In this document: positions 1 through 6,618 of the stretch, one piece after another | How positions within the stretch are numbered: position 1 is the stretch's first letter | Layout: each line of letters opens with the position of its first letter | NCBI GenBank assembly: GCA_016205905.1 | Contig: JACQSP010000051.1 | Coordinates: 1 to 10,250, forward strand | Origin: Candidatus Woesearchaeota archaeon | Lineage (GTDB): Archaea; Nanobdellota; Nanobdellia; Woesearchaeales; DSVV01 | DNA: 10,250 nucleotides | Direction: 5' to 3' | Program-made: the position numbers and the translations under genes | The notes under the pieces: model-generated | What the model was told of the DNA's origin: nothing | Seen by the model: the letters and a program-made list of their open reading frames with translations, nothing else | Databases searched by the model: none

Positions 1-1
1 A

Positions 2-289
2 CAGAATACCATCGATGTATATAATGGTGTAGAGAATTCGATTATAGATTCTCATCAACAAATTGCAAGGATAAACTTAACATATGATCCTAGACTTATA
101 TGTGAATACTTGGGTATATGCTACACAACATGGGAAAATGGATTTAAAACAATGCATGATATTTTTGATTGGATTACATCATCAAGATTATATGCACCAG
201 ATGCATTCTATAGTCTCAATAAATCTCATAGATCTAGATTTAATAAGAGATATATGTACAAAGAATTCATAACTATCAAAAACCCATAA
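2..289 (+). CDS. C-terminal 95 codons of an unrecognised protein (5' end outside window)
   Basis: Frame 2 is open from the window edge to a TAA at 287-289, giving at least 95 residues. I do not recognise the family. The visible part is rich in aromatic and basic residues (for example TWENGFKTMHDIFDWITSSR, then RSRFNKRYMYKEF near the end), shows no membrane segment, and looks like a soluble alpha/beta protein tail. An alternative 62-codon ORF in another frame (84-272) overlaps it, but this longer frame reaches the window edge and stops just before the next gene's SD site. Only 12 nt separate its stop from the ATG at 302, so the two genes are probably co-transcribed. Confidence is moderate because no homologous motif supports it and the start lies outside the window. 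Confidence 0.55.
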   Translation, partial: QNTIDVYNGVENSIIDSHQQIARINLTYDPRLICEYLGICYTTWENGFKTMHDIFDWITSSRLYAPDAFYSLNKSHRSRFNKRYMYKEFITIKNP

Positions 290-294
290 AAAAA

Positions 295-298
295 GAGG
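295..298 (+). promoter_or_regulatory. Shine-Dalgarno site GAGG for the 302 gene
   Basis: GAGG inside an A-rich stretch lies 3 nt before the ATG at 302. The spacing is short, but no other in-frame start with a better site is seen nearby. Confidence 0.5.
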
Positions 299-301
299 AA
301 C

Positions 302-2269
302 ATGGTCAACGAAACAATAGTTAAATTCATAAGAGAGCATATCAGCCAAGGTTATACTATTGAGCAGATTAAAGATTATCTTCTTAAATATGGATTTAAA
401 AGCAATAATATCGACGAGGCAGTTGATTTTGTCAGGCAGCAGCCGTTTGACTCAAAGTTTGGCACAGGAACAGCAGGGAGTTCAGGAGCAGACAATTCTC
501 TTAATGCGAATCCTCGCCTTGTAAAATATGTTCAGGAGAATCTGGCAAAAGGATATAATATAGATGATATAAGGAGTTATTTAATTCAATCTGGTTATGA
601 CGCTGGAATAATTGAGCAGGCAATTCAATCAGCGCAACTATCGGCAGCACAATCCCAATATTCTCAACAACCAAAACACGTCAAGCACATTGTAGAGATT
701 CATCCAAGAACAATAATGCACATATTTCTGCTGTTAATTGTTATAGGTGGTTTGGTTTCTGGTGGGTATTATCTTTTTTTTAAATTGCCTCAATCTCCTG
801 AACTGTTAGACTACACAATACAGATAGACAGCTCAGATATTAAGCCTGGTGAAAAGCTTTATTTCATAAACAAAATAACAAATATGGGCGAAAAAAACAG
901 ATATGATATCTTTATAGAATTCAAAATAATCAACAAGGACACGCTTGATGAATTAACGTCGTGGAGCAAAACCTTTGCAATTGATGTTGTTGTTGACAAG
1001 CCAGAAAGTGTCCTTATACCAAAAAACACAGCTGCTGGCAGATATATTCTTTCTGGAACTGTTCATTATGGTGATACGCAGAACAAAGCGTCAAATAGTT
1101 TCAAAGTTCTTTCAACTGAAAAAGAGCCAAGCTGTTTTGACGGGATAAAGAACCAGGATGAAAAAGGAATAGACTGCGGCGGGAAATGCAATTCCTGTGA
1201 ATCATGTTTTGATAATGTCCAAAACCAGAATGAGATTGATGTTGACTGCGGCGGTGTCTGCAAACTATGTGAAACATGCTTTGACAATACCAAAAATCAG
1301 GATGAAGAAGGTATAGATTGCGGCGGTGTTTGCAAAATACCATGTAAAGAAGAGGAAGTAACAGAAGGAGAAATATCTGAAACACCGGAAACAACAGAAA
1401 CAACACCAAAAGAAAGCTCAACAGAAACTGAAACACCAAGCGAAGAGAAGCTATCAGGTGGTGTTAATTTTGTTGACAAGCTTTTGGATGCAAAGGAAAC
1501 CTCTAAGAAAAATCCTGACAAAGCAGTTCAAATGTGCAAAGAGCTCAGCATCAGCTCATCTATAGACCAATGCGTGACAGATGTGGCAAAGAACTCCAAT
1601 CAAAGCAAGTATTGCGAAGATATAGTTAATGGCAAAAAGAAAGACAGCTGCTACCTATCCTTTGCTTTGAGTTTTGGCGAATATTCTAATTGTGAAAAAA
1701 TAAAAGATCCAACTTACAAAGACAGCTGTGTTAATCTTCAGAAATTGTCTGTTCTTCAAAGCACGTATGGCATAAGCGGGGAAAAAGGAAAGACACTGCC
1801 AGCAACAGAAACGCAAATAACTGAAACACCTAATATTGATCTGCCAAAAGAACTATTGCCGACACAGCCAGAAAAAGAAAACTTAGAACTGCCACCAAAG
1901 CAGCCTTCACAACCACAGCAGCCATCTGAGCCAAAAGAAGGAACACCTCAGCCATCACAAGAACAACCGTCACAACCCAGCCCAGAAGCAAGTAAGGTCC
2001 AATTCAATAATATTGAGGCGATTAAAGTAGATTACACAACTTATAAAATAACATGGACAACAAACATAGCTACCAAAAGCATAGTCAAATATGGAAAGGT
2101 TCAAAGTTATTTATCTGATACTGCCTATGATTTAACAGAAACAACACAGCATGAAATAATAATTAAAAACCTAAAAACAAGCCAAAAGTATTATTACCAA
2201 GTTGTTTATCTTGACGCGCAAGGCAATGTTGTTTCCAGCGAAGTTCTGAGTTTTGAGACGAAAGTGTGA
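302..2269 (+). CDS. Membrane-anchored, multi-domain surface protein with Cys-rich DCGGxC repeats and a C-terminal FN3-like domain
   Basis: A 655-aa protein read as a cytoplasmic N-terminus, one membrane span and a long exported part. Residues 3-46 and 72-112 are two copies of a helical module (pattern FIREHISQGYTIEQIKDYLL and YVQENLAKGYNIDDIRSYLI). A hydrophobic span lies at about 138-160. Residues 168-270 look like a beta-sandwich (CARDB/Ig-like) domain. Three tandem 24-residue repeats follow at 277-348 with pattern CFDxxxNQxExxxDCGGxCxxC. Then come a Thr/Glu-rich linker (351-383), a segment with six spaced Cys (412-476), a Pro/Gln-rich linker (520-562) and an FN3-like domain (566-655, with KITWTTNIATKSIVKYG and QKYYYQVVYLD). 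The Cys repeat occurs in many secreted proteins; its role is not known to me, but disulfide or metal binding is plausible. A structural or adhesive cell-surface role is inferred from architecture only; no enzyme motif is seen. Confidence 0.85.
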   Translation: MVNETIVKFIREHISQGYTIEQIKDYLLKYGFKSNNIDEAVDFVRQQPFDSKFGTGTAGSSGADNSLNANPRLVKYVQENLAKGYNIDDIRSYLIQSGYDAGIIEQAIQSAQLSAAQSQYSQQPKHVKHIVEIHPRTIMHIFLLLIVIGGLVSGGYYLFFKLPQSPELLDYTIQIDSSDIKPGEKLYFINKITNMGEKNRYDIFIEFKIINKDTLDELTSWSKTFAIDVVVDKPESVLIPKNTAAGRYILSGTVHYGDTQNKASNSFKVLSTEKEPSCFDGIKNQDEKGIDCGGKCNSCESCFDNVQNQNEIDVDCGGVCKLCETCFDNTKNQDEEGIDCGGVCKIPCKEEEVTEGEISETPETTETTPKESSTETETPSEEKLSGGVNFVDKLLDAKETSKKNPDKAVQMCKELSISSSIDQCVTDVAKNSNQSKYCEDIVNGKKKDSCYLSFALSFGEYSNCEKIKDPTYKDSCVNLQKLSVLQSTYGISGEKGKTLPATETQITETPNIDLPKELLPTQPEKENLELPPKQPSQPQQPSEPKEGTPQPSQEQPSQPSPEASKVQFNNIEAIKVDYTTYKITWTTNIATKSIVKYGKVQSYLSDTAYDLTETTQHEIIIKNLKTSQKYYYQVVYLDAQGNVVSSEVLSFETKV

Positions 2270-2282
2270 TTAGGGACGACGA

Positions 2283-2365
2283 CGAGGTGTAGGGTGTTAG
2301 GTGCTGGGTGCTAGTTACGATGGATTATCGCTGCTAGCACCTAGCACCCAGAACCTAGCACCTCG
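2283..2365. repeat. Heptad-repeat palindrome A (GGTGCTA family)
   Basis: Two 32-nt arms (2283-2314 and 2334-2365) are imperfect reverse complements, and both are built of 7-nt units. The left arm reads GAGGTGT, AGGGTGT, TAGGTGC, TGGGTGC. The right arm reads CTAGCAC, CTAGCAC, CCAGAAC, CTAGCAC. The 19-nt apex holds a smaller hairpin, CGAT-ggatt-ATCG. It begins 14 nt after the stop of the surface-protein gene and lies before the gyrB promoter. There is no U-tract after it, so it is not an obvious terminator. It has the same design as the palindromes at 4793-4873, 5340-5420, 6424-6508 and 9545-9683, but with a different heptamer. Confidence 0.85.
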
Positions 2366-2455
2366 TTTATACCCCCAAATTCTGCGCTTTTAGAGTCTAT
2401 AAACAAAGCATAAAAATAGAACAAAATTCTACAAAAATTTCACACAGAAAAGCGA

Positions 2456-2467
2456 AAAGTATATAAA
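2456..2467 (+). promoter_or_regulatory. Archaeal BRE/TATA promoter for gyrB
   Basis: An A-rich BRE-like stretch (GCGAAAAG) is followed by TATATAAAG at about 2460-2468. Transcription would be expected to start about 25 nt downstream, near 2486-2492, just before the AAGGAG at 2495-2500. Confidence 0.55.
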
Positions 2468-2500
2468 GAAAAACGCATTTAGAAAGTGTAAAAAAAGGAG

Positions 2501-2519
2501 TTTTTCTCGACGAGAAAAA
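2501..2519. promoter_or_regulatory. Perfect 9-bp palindrome in the gyrB leader
   Basis: TTTTTCTCG and CGAGAAAAA flank a single central A. It lies directly after AAGGAG (2495-2500), downstream of the likely transcription start. It could be an operator-like dyad or a leader hairpin. A closely related dyad, TTTTTCTCGTCGAGAGA, occurs at 9470-9486. Function is unknown. Confidence 0.5.
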
Positions 2520-2586
2520 TCTAGTTTTAATATTGGCGAATTTATATGAAAATACTGGGGAAATAGTGACAAAACCGGTGCTAAAA

Positions 2587-4731
2587 ATGGAAGAGAAAAC
2601 AGAAAATAAAATGGAAGAAAAAACTGAAGAAAACCAAGATGAAAACCCTGAAGAAATGAATAAAGAAATCGAGCAGGAAACTACTGATGAAGATATTAAA
2701 ACTGAAGATTTGATAACAGAATCAAAGAACAAAACAGATAAAACTGAGCCAATCCTAGCTTCTAAAACAGAAAAAACAGAGCCAACTCAGGATAAAGAGA
2801 ATAATGATAATAGCAACAAAGATAATAAAACAGATAAAAGCTCGTATCAAGCTGACTCTATTCAGGTTTTAGGCGGATTAGATGCAGTTAGAAAAAGGCC
2901 TGCAATGTACATAGGCAGCACAAGTGGAAGAGGGTTGCATCATCTGGTTTATGAGGTTGTTGATAATTCTGTTGATGAAGCATTGGGTGGATTCTGCACA
3001 AGAATAAGCGTTATACTCAATGAAGATGGCTCTGTAACTGTAATAGATAATGGCAGAGGCATTCCGGTTGATATCCACCCAAAATTCAATAAATCTGCAT
3101 TAGAGATTGTAATGACAAAGCTCCATGCAGGCGGCAAATTTGACAGCGGAGCATACAAGGTATCAGGCGGACTGCATGGCGTAGGTGTAAGCTGTGTTAA
3201 TGCTCTTTCAATCAAGCTTATTGTTAAAGTAAGAAGAGATGGTAAAATTTACACACAAGAATATGAAAAAGGCAGGCCATTATTTGATGTGAAAGAAATA
3301 GGAAAAATTGAGGCAGCAGGTGAAAGAGGCACTGAAGTAAGATTCTGGCCAGACAAAGAGATATTTACTGTAACAGAATTCAGTTTTGATATTCTTTCTT
3401 CAAGGCTTAGAGAGCTCACATTCCTTAATCCCGGCTTAAGAATATCTATAAGAGAAGAAAAAACAGACAAGGAGCATATATTTGAATATGCCGGAGGCAT
3501 TGTCAGTTTTGTAGAATATCTTAACAAGAACAAAACACCAGTCTGCCCAACAATTTATTTTAAAAAAGAAAAGAATAATTCTGTTGTGGAACTTGCATTA
3601 CAATATAATGATGGCTATCAGGAAAATGTGTTTAGTTTTGCCAACAGCATTAACACAATTGAAGGCGGAACACATTTGATTGGATTCAAAACAGCTCTTA
3701 CCAGAACATTCAACAATTACGCTGAAAAGAATAAACTGCTTGATAAAGAAATAAAACTGTCAAGCGAAGATTTAAGAGAAGGGTTAACAGCAGTCATTGC
3801 AGTAAAATTATCTGAGCCGCAGTTTGAAGGGCAGACAAAGACAAAATTAGGAAACAGCGACATGAAAGGCATTGTTGACAGCGTTGTCACAACTGGTTTG
3901 GGCACTTTCCTTGAAGAAAATCCAAAGATTGCAAAATTAATAATTGACAAATTTATAGTGGCTGCAAAAGCCAGAGAAGCAGCAAGAAAAGCAAGAGAGC
4001 TTACAAGAAGAAAAGGGCTGCTTGAAGGCTCTGGCTTGCCTGGGAAATTAGCTGACTGCCAGGAAAGAGACCCTAAAAAATGCGAATTGTTTATTGTCGA
4101 GGGTGACAGCGCAGGCGGCTCTTGCAAACAGGGAAGAGACAGAAAATTTCAGGCTGTTCTTCCGCTGAAAGGAAAGATTCTTAACGTCGAGAAATCAAGG
4201 CTGCACAAAATCCTTGCCAGCCAGGAGATTGTAACTCTTGTTACTGCAATAGGCACAAGCATTGATGTTGAATTTGATATTGCAAAATTAAGGTATGATA
4301 AAATAATAATAATGACAGATGCAGATGTTGACGGCGCGCATATCACCTGTTTATTATTAACTTTCTTTTACAGATATATGCCAAAACTAATTGAAGACGG
4401 CCATATATACATCGCTCAGCCGCCATTATACAAAATAAAAAAAGGAAAAGAGACTTGGTATATGTATAAAGATGAAGAATTGTTTAAGAAAATAAAAGAA
4501 ATCGGCAAAGATAATGTTGATATCCAAAGGTATAAAGGTTTAGGAGAAATGAATCCTGAGCAGTTATGGGATACAACAATGGAGCCAGAAACAAGAACCA
4601 TGAAAAAAGTCACAATAGAAGATGCAGTCATTGCCGATGAAATATTCACAATCTTAATGGGCGACCAGGTTGAGCCAAGGCGAAGATTTATCCAGGAGCA
4701 TGCAAAGGAAGTTAAGAATCTGGATGTTTGA
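2587..4731 (+). CDS. gyrB: DNA gyrase subunit B with a charged N-terminal extension
   Basis: ATPase subunit of type IIA topoisomerase (gyrase), which with GyrA introduces negative supercoils using ATP. With the ATG at 2587 the protein is 714 aa. The GHKL ATPase shows E123 and N127 (YEVVDNSVDEA), DNGRGIP at 154-160, the lid GGLHGVGVS at 194-202 and QTKTK with K418. The TOPRIM domain shows E505 (FIVEGDSAGGS) and DADVD with D578, D580 and D582. The tail has YKGLGEMNPEQLWDTTMEPETRT, typical of GyrB rather than ParE. Residues 1-86 are a Glu/Lys/Thr/Asp-rich, low-complexity extension absent from ordinary ~640-aa GyrB. The ATG at 2587 has GGTG 6 nt upstream. A TTG at 2533 would add 18 residues but lacks a nearby SD unless AAGGAG at 2495 acts across the folded palindrome. 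gyrA, usually the neighbour in archaea, is not adjacent. Confidence 0.97.
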   Translation: MEEKTENKMEEKTEENQDENPEEMNKEIEQETTDEDIKTEDLITESKNKTDKTEPILASKTEKTEPTQDKENNDNSNKDNKTDKSSYQADSIQVLGGLDAVRKRPAMYIGSTSGRGLHHLVYEVVDNSVDEALGGFCTRISVILNEDGSVTVIDNGRGIPVDIHPKFNKSALEIVMTKLHAGGKFDSGAYKVSGGLHGVGVSCVNALSIKLIVKVRRDGKIYTQEYEKGRPLFDVKEIGKIEAAGERGTEVRFWPDKEIFTVTEFSFDILSSRLRELTFLNPGLRISIREEKTDKEHIFEYAGGIVSFVEYLNKNKTPVCPTIYFKKEKNNSVVELALQYNDGYQENVFSFANSINTIEGGTHLIGFKTALTRTFNNYAEKNKLLDKEIKLSSEDLREGLTAVIAVKLSEPQFEGQTKTKLGNSDMKGIVDSVVTTGLGTFLEENPKIAKLIIDKFIVAAKAREAARKARELTRRKGLLEGSGLPGKLADCQERDPKKCELFIVEGDSAGGSCKQGRDRKFQAVLPLKGKILNVEKSRLHKILASQEIVTLVTAIGTSIDVEFDIAKLRYDKIIIMTDADVDGAHITCLLLTFFYRYMPKLIEDGHIYIAQPPLYKIKKGKETWYMYKDEELFKKIKEIGKDNVDIQRYKGLGEMNPEQLWDTTMEPETRTMKKVTIEDAVIADEIFTILMGDQVEPRRRFIQEHAKEVKNLDV

Positions 4732-4755
4732 TGTAATTTACTTCTAAGATTATAA

Positions 4756-4996
4756 TTGTTTAGTTCCTGGGCGAAGCAAAGAGCGAGTAAGCCGTTAGTC
4801 GTAGGTCGTATGTCGTCAGCTGTTTTTTTGTTTTTCCGTTTACGACAGACGACAAACGACTTACGACAAACAGTTATTATTATTCATGAAACGGTGGACT
4901 GCGTCCCACAAACGGGTTGGGAGCGGAAAACAGGATTGTGAGCAAAAAAAAGATTAATAATATTTAAAAAATATAATCTCAAATAAACAAATACTT
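4756..4996. repeat. Element E1: composite repeat with a GTCGT-heptad hairpin core
   Basis: First of three related intergenic elements, starting 24 nt after the gyrB stop. The left flank carries TTGTTTAGTTCCTGG. The core hairpin arms are CGTTAGT, CGTAGGT, CGTATGT, CGTCAGC (4793-4820) against ACGACAG, ACGACAA, ACGACTT, ACGACAA, ACAG (4842-4873). The loop holds T7-G-T5. The right flank has ACGGTGGACTGCGTCCC, GAGCGGAAAA and GATTGTGAGC, and ends in CTCAAATAAACAAATAC (4978-4994), shared with E2. An ORF that can be drawn through it (4756-4941) is not a gene. Confidence 0.85.
4822..4835 (+). terminator. Possible oligo-T terminator for gyrB inside the E1 loop
   Basis: The loop of the E1 hairpin contains seven T, a G and five T. 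Archaeal RNA polymerase can stop at oligo-T tracts, and this is the first strong T-tract downstream of gyrB on the coding strand. The E2 loop has the same feature behind nop10. This is inference from sequence only. Confidence 0.35.
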
Positions 4997-5032
4997 TAGA
5001 TAATAGGGAATACACAGCATCCAATAAGAAAA

Positions 5033-5057
5033 ACTATTTAAACAACATCTTTAAATA
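5033..5057 (+). promoter_or_regulatory. Candidate TATA region for nop10
   Basis: Two TATA-like elements, CTATTTAAA (about 5034-5042) and CTTTAAATA (about 5049-5057), lie between E1 and the nop10 start. The first would place transcription start near 5062-5068, just before the SD site AGGGGGTT (5071-5078). Either could serve. Confidence 0.4.
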
Positions 5058-5082
5058 TTATTTAGATTTAAGGGGGTTACTT

Positions 5083-5253
5083 ATGCAGCATATACTTAAA
5101 TGTCAAAAATGCAATAAATATACACTAAAGAAAGAGTGTTGCGGTGTGAAGACTATCGAAACAAAGCCGCCAAAATACTCTCCTGATGATAAATATGCGA
5201 AATACAGGCGGGAAGTTAAAGCAGATGATAGAAAAGGAAAAGGTTTAATTTAA
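5083..5253 (+). CDS. nop10: Nop10, box H/ACA RNP protein
   Basis: 56-aa protein MQHILKCQKCNKYTLKK..., recognised as archaeal Nop10, the small subunit that bridges Cbf5 (pseudouridine synthase) and L7Ae in the box H/ACA snoRNP-like particle that modifies rRNA. It has the N-terminal zinc-ribbon part (C7, C10, then C19 and C20), the Nop10 signature TKPPKYSPDDKYAKYRREVK (residues 28-47) and a basic tail. Length matches the family (about 55-60 aa). The start is fixed by AGGGGGTT 4 nt before the ATG. The second Cys pair is adjacent (ECCG) rather than the usual CPxCG, so the zinc site may be altered. nop10 and PAC2 genes are neighbours in many archaea, often behind rps27e/aIF2-alpha; those upstream partners are absent here. 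Confidence 0.93.
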   Translation: MQHILKCQKCNKYTLKKECCGVKTIETKPPKYSPDDKYAKYRREVKADDRKGKGLI

Positions 5254-5287
5254 AGGAAAATATTCATTAATTATAGATTTAATGTTT

Positions 5288-5509
5288 TTGTTCAGTTCCT
5301 GGCATGTCCAACAAAGTTCACTAAGATTAATTAGTAAGTCATTAGTCGTAGGTCGTTTGTCGTCAGCTGTTTTTTGCGTTTTTTGTTTACGACTAACGAC
5401 AAACGACTTACGACAAACAGTTTAATTAGTGAGACGGTGGACTTCGTCCCTGGAACGGATTGTGAGCGAAAAAAGTGATTGAAAAACAAGACCTCAGCTA
5501 AACAAATAC
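5288..5509. repeat. Element E2: composite repeat with a GTCGT-heptad hairpin core
   Basis: Second copy, beginning 34 nt after the nop10 stop. The left flank is TTGTTCAGTTCCTGG, then CATGTCCAAC and GTTCAC. Core arms are CATTAGT, CGTAGGT, CGTTTGT, CGTCAGC (5340-5367) and ACGACTA, ACGACAA, ACGACTT, ACGACAA, ACAG (5389-5420), nearly identical to E1. The loop has two T6 tracts. The right flank is ACGGTGGACTTCGTCCC, then TGGAACGGATTGTGAGCG, and it ends in CTCAGCTAAACAAATAC (5493-5509). GTTCC in the left flank can pair with GGAAC in the right flank, closing the whole element. Confidence 0.87.
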
Positions 5510-5562
5510 GAATTAATTAAAAAATTATTTAATCTGCAATAAAAGATGTTTGGTGTTTGCTC

Positions 5563-6363
5563 ATGAAATGGAAATTTACTTTACATGGAAAGATTCCAAA
5601 ATTAAATAAACCTATATTAATAGAAGGCTTGCCTGGGATAGGCAATGTTGGCAAGGTTGTAGTTGATTTCTTGATTGATGATTTAAAGGCTGTAAAGCTG
5701 TATGATGTGTTTTCATATTCATTCCCTCATACTGTTTTTGTTAATGAGAAGGATCTTGTAGAATTACCAACAATTGAGATTTACTATAAAAAGTTTAATG
5801 CTCCTAAGAAAAACGACTTATTATTTATTGCAGGAGATATTCAGCCGATTGACGAAGAAAGTTCATACTTATTCTGCGAAGAAGTGCTGAATCTATTTGT
5901 AAAGTTTAAGGGAAAGGAGATTATAACTATTGGCGGCATTGGACTTCAGGATGTGCCAAAAACACCAAAAGTTTATTGCACAGGCAATTCTAAGGAAATT
6001 GTAAATAAGTATGTAAAAGGAACAAAGGCAACTGACAAGATTTATGGCATTGTCGGGCCAATAATTGGTGTTTCTGGGCTTTTAGTTGGTTTAGCAGGGA
6101 AAAGAAAAATCTTGGGTATTGCAATGCTTGCAGAAACAATAGGCCACCCAATGTATCTTGGAGTAAAAGGTGCAAGGGAGATAATGAAAATCCTGCAGCA
6201 AAAATTAGGCTTGAAAATACACTTAAACGAGCTTGACAAAGAGATAAAAGGCCTTGAAAAAGAAATGATAAAGACAACAAAAGAACTCTCAGATGTAAGC
6301 AAGGATATTGCAATAAAGAAATTAAAGCGAAAGTTTAAGGAAGAAGTTAGTTATATTGGGTAG
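5563..6363 (+). CDS. PAC2-family protein (archaeal proteasome assembly chaperone-like)
   Basis: 266-aa protein from the ATG at 5563, chosen because GGTG (5552-5555) lies 7 nt upstream; a TTG two codons earlier is less likely. It matches the PAC2 family: PILIEGLPGIGNVGKVVVDFL at about 17-37, FPHTVFVNE, IAGDIQPIDEESSYLF, TIGGIG, the Gly-rich GIVGPIIGVSGLLVGLAG at about 162-179, and LAETIGHPMY. A charged, probably coiled-coil helix fills residues 212-258. Archaeal members (PbaA/PbaB) are linked to 20S proteasome assembly. The C-terminus ends SYIG, which is not the HbYX motif that docks on proteasome alpha rings, so a PbaB-like non-docking role is more likely. It usually lies directly after nop10; here 309 nt, mostly E2, separate them. 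Confidence 0.9.
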   Translation: MKWKFTLHGKIPKLNKPILIEGLPGIGNVGKVVVDFLIDDLKAVKLYDVFSYSFPHTVFVNEKDLVELPTIEIYYKKFNAPKKNDLLFIAGDIQPIDEESSYLFCEEVLNLFVKFKGKEIITIGGIGLQDVPKTPKVYCTGNSKEIVNKYVKGTKATDKIYGIVGPIIGVSGLLVGLAGKRKILGIAMLAETIGHPMYLGVKGAREIMKILQQKLGLKIHLNELDKEIKGLEKEMIKTTKELSDVSKDIAIKKLKRKFKEEVSYIG

Positions 6364-6386
6364 GTTTGTGTTTGATATTTTAGTTT

Positions 6387-6600
6387 TTGTTAGTTCTTGG
6401 CATGTCCAACTCGTTCACGAATTAAAGGTAAAAGGTAAGAAGTATAAGGTAAGAGGTACGATGATAACATCGTAGTCATTCCCTCATACCTCTAACTTCT
6501 TACCTTTTTATTCATGTAACGTGTGGCTTCGCCCTTGAACGTGCTGAGAGCGGAAAAAAGATTAAGAACGAGAAAAAGAGATTGAAAAAGCTTAGACAAT
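6387..6600. repeat. Element E3: same flanks as E1/E2 but an AGGTAAG-heptad hairpin core
   Basis: Third copy, 23 nt after the PAC2 stop and between convergent genes. The left flank is TTGTTAGTTCTTGG, CATGTCCAAC and CGTTCACGAA, matching E2. The core is a different heptamer: AAAGGTA, AAAGGTA, AGAAGTA, TAAGGTA, AGAGGTA (6424-6458), against a right arm ending near 6508. A 13-nt stretch (AAAGGTAAGAAGT) is matched exactly by its reverse complement. The apex is a perfect TACGATG-ataa-CATCGTA. The right flank has TTCATG, GTGTGGCTTCGCCC, TTGAACG, GAGCGGAAAAAAGATTAA and GATTGAAAAA, matching E1/E2. Confidence 0.83.
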
Positions 6601-6618
6601 TAGAATATTCTGATCTGA

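Noticed and set aside
84..272. 62-codon ORF on the + strand
   Set aside because: It overlaps in another frame the longer open frame 2-289, which runs from the window edge and ends just before the next gene's SD.
2546..2566. Six-codon upstream ORF in the gyrB leader
   Set aside because: No SD, and it overlaps the alternative gyrB start; likely chance.
2587..4731. ParE (topoisomerase IV) instead of GyrB
   Set aside because: The C-terminal signature QRYKGLGEMNPEQLWDTTM and overall motif spacing fit GyrB; archaea with type IIA enzymes usually carry gyrase.
4756..4941. 61-codon ORF on the + strand
   Set aside because: It runs entirely through element E1; the related element E2 does not keep the frame, and no SD is present.
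6042..6313. Two minus-strand ORFs inside the PAC2 gene
   Set aside because: Shadows of a clearly recognised protein on the other strand.
6340..6360. HbYX proteasome-docking motif at the PAC2 C-terminus
   Set aside because: The protein ends SYIG; the Tyr is third from the end, not second.
4756..6600. Insertion sequence or MITE with ordinary terminal inverted repeats
   Set aside because: No transposase, no clear TIR at the outer ends and no target-site duplication that I can define. A non-autonomous element is still possible.
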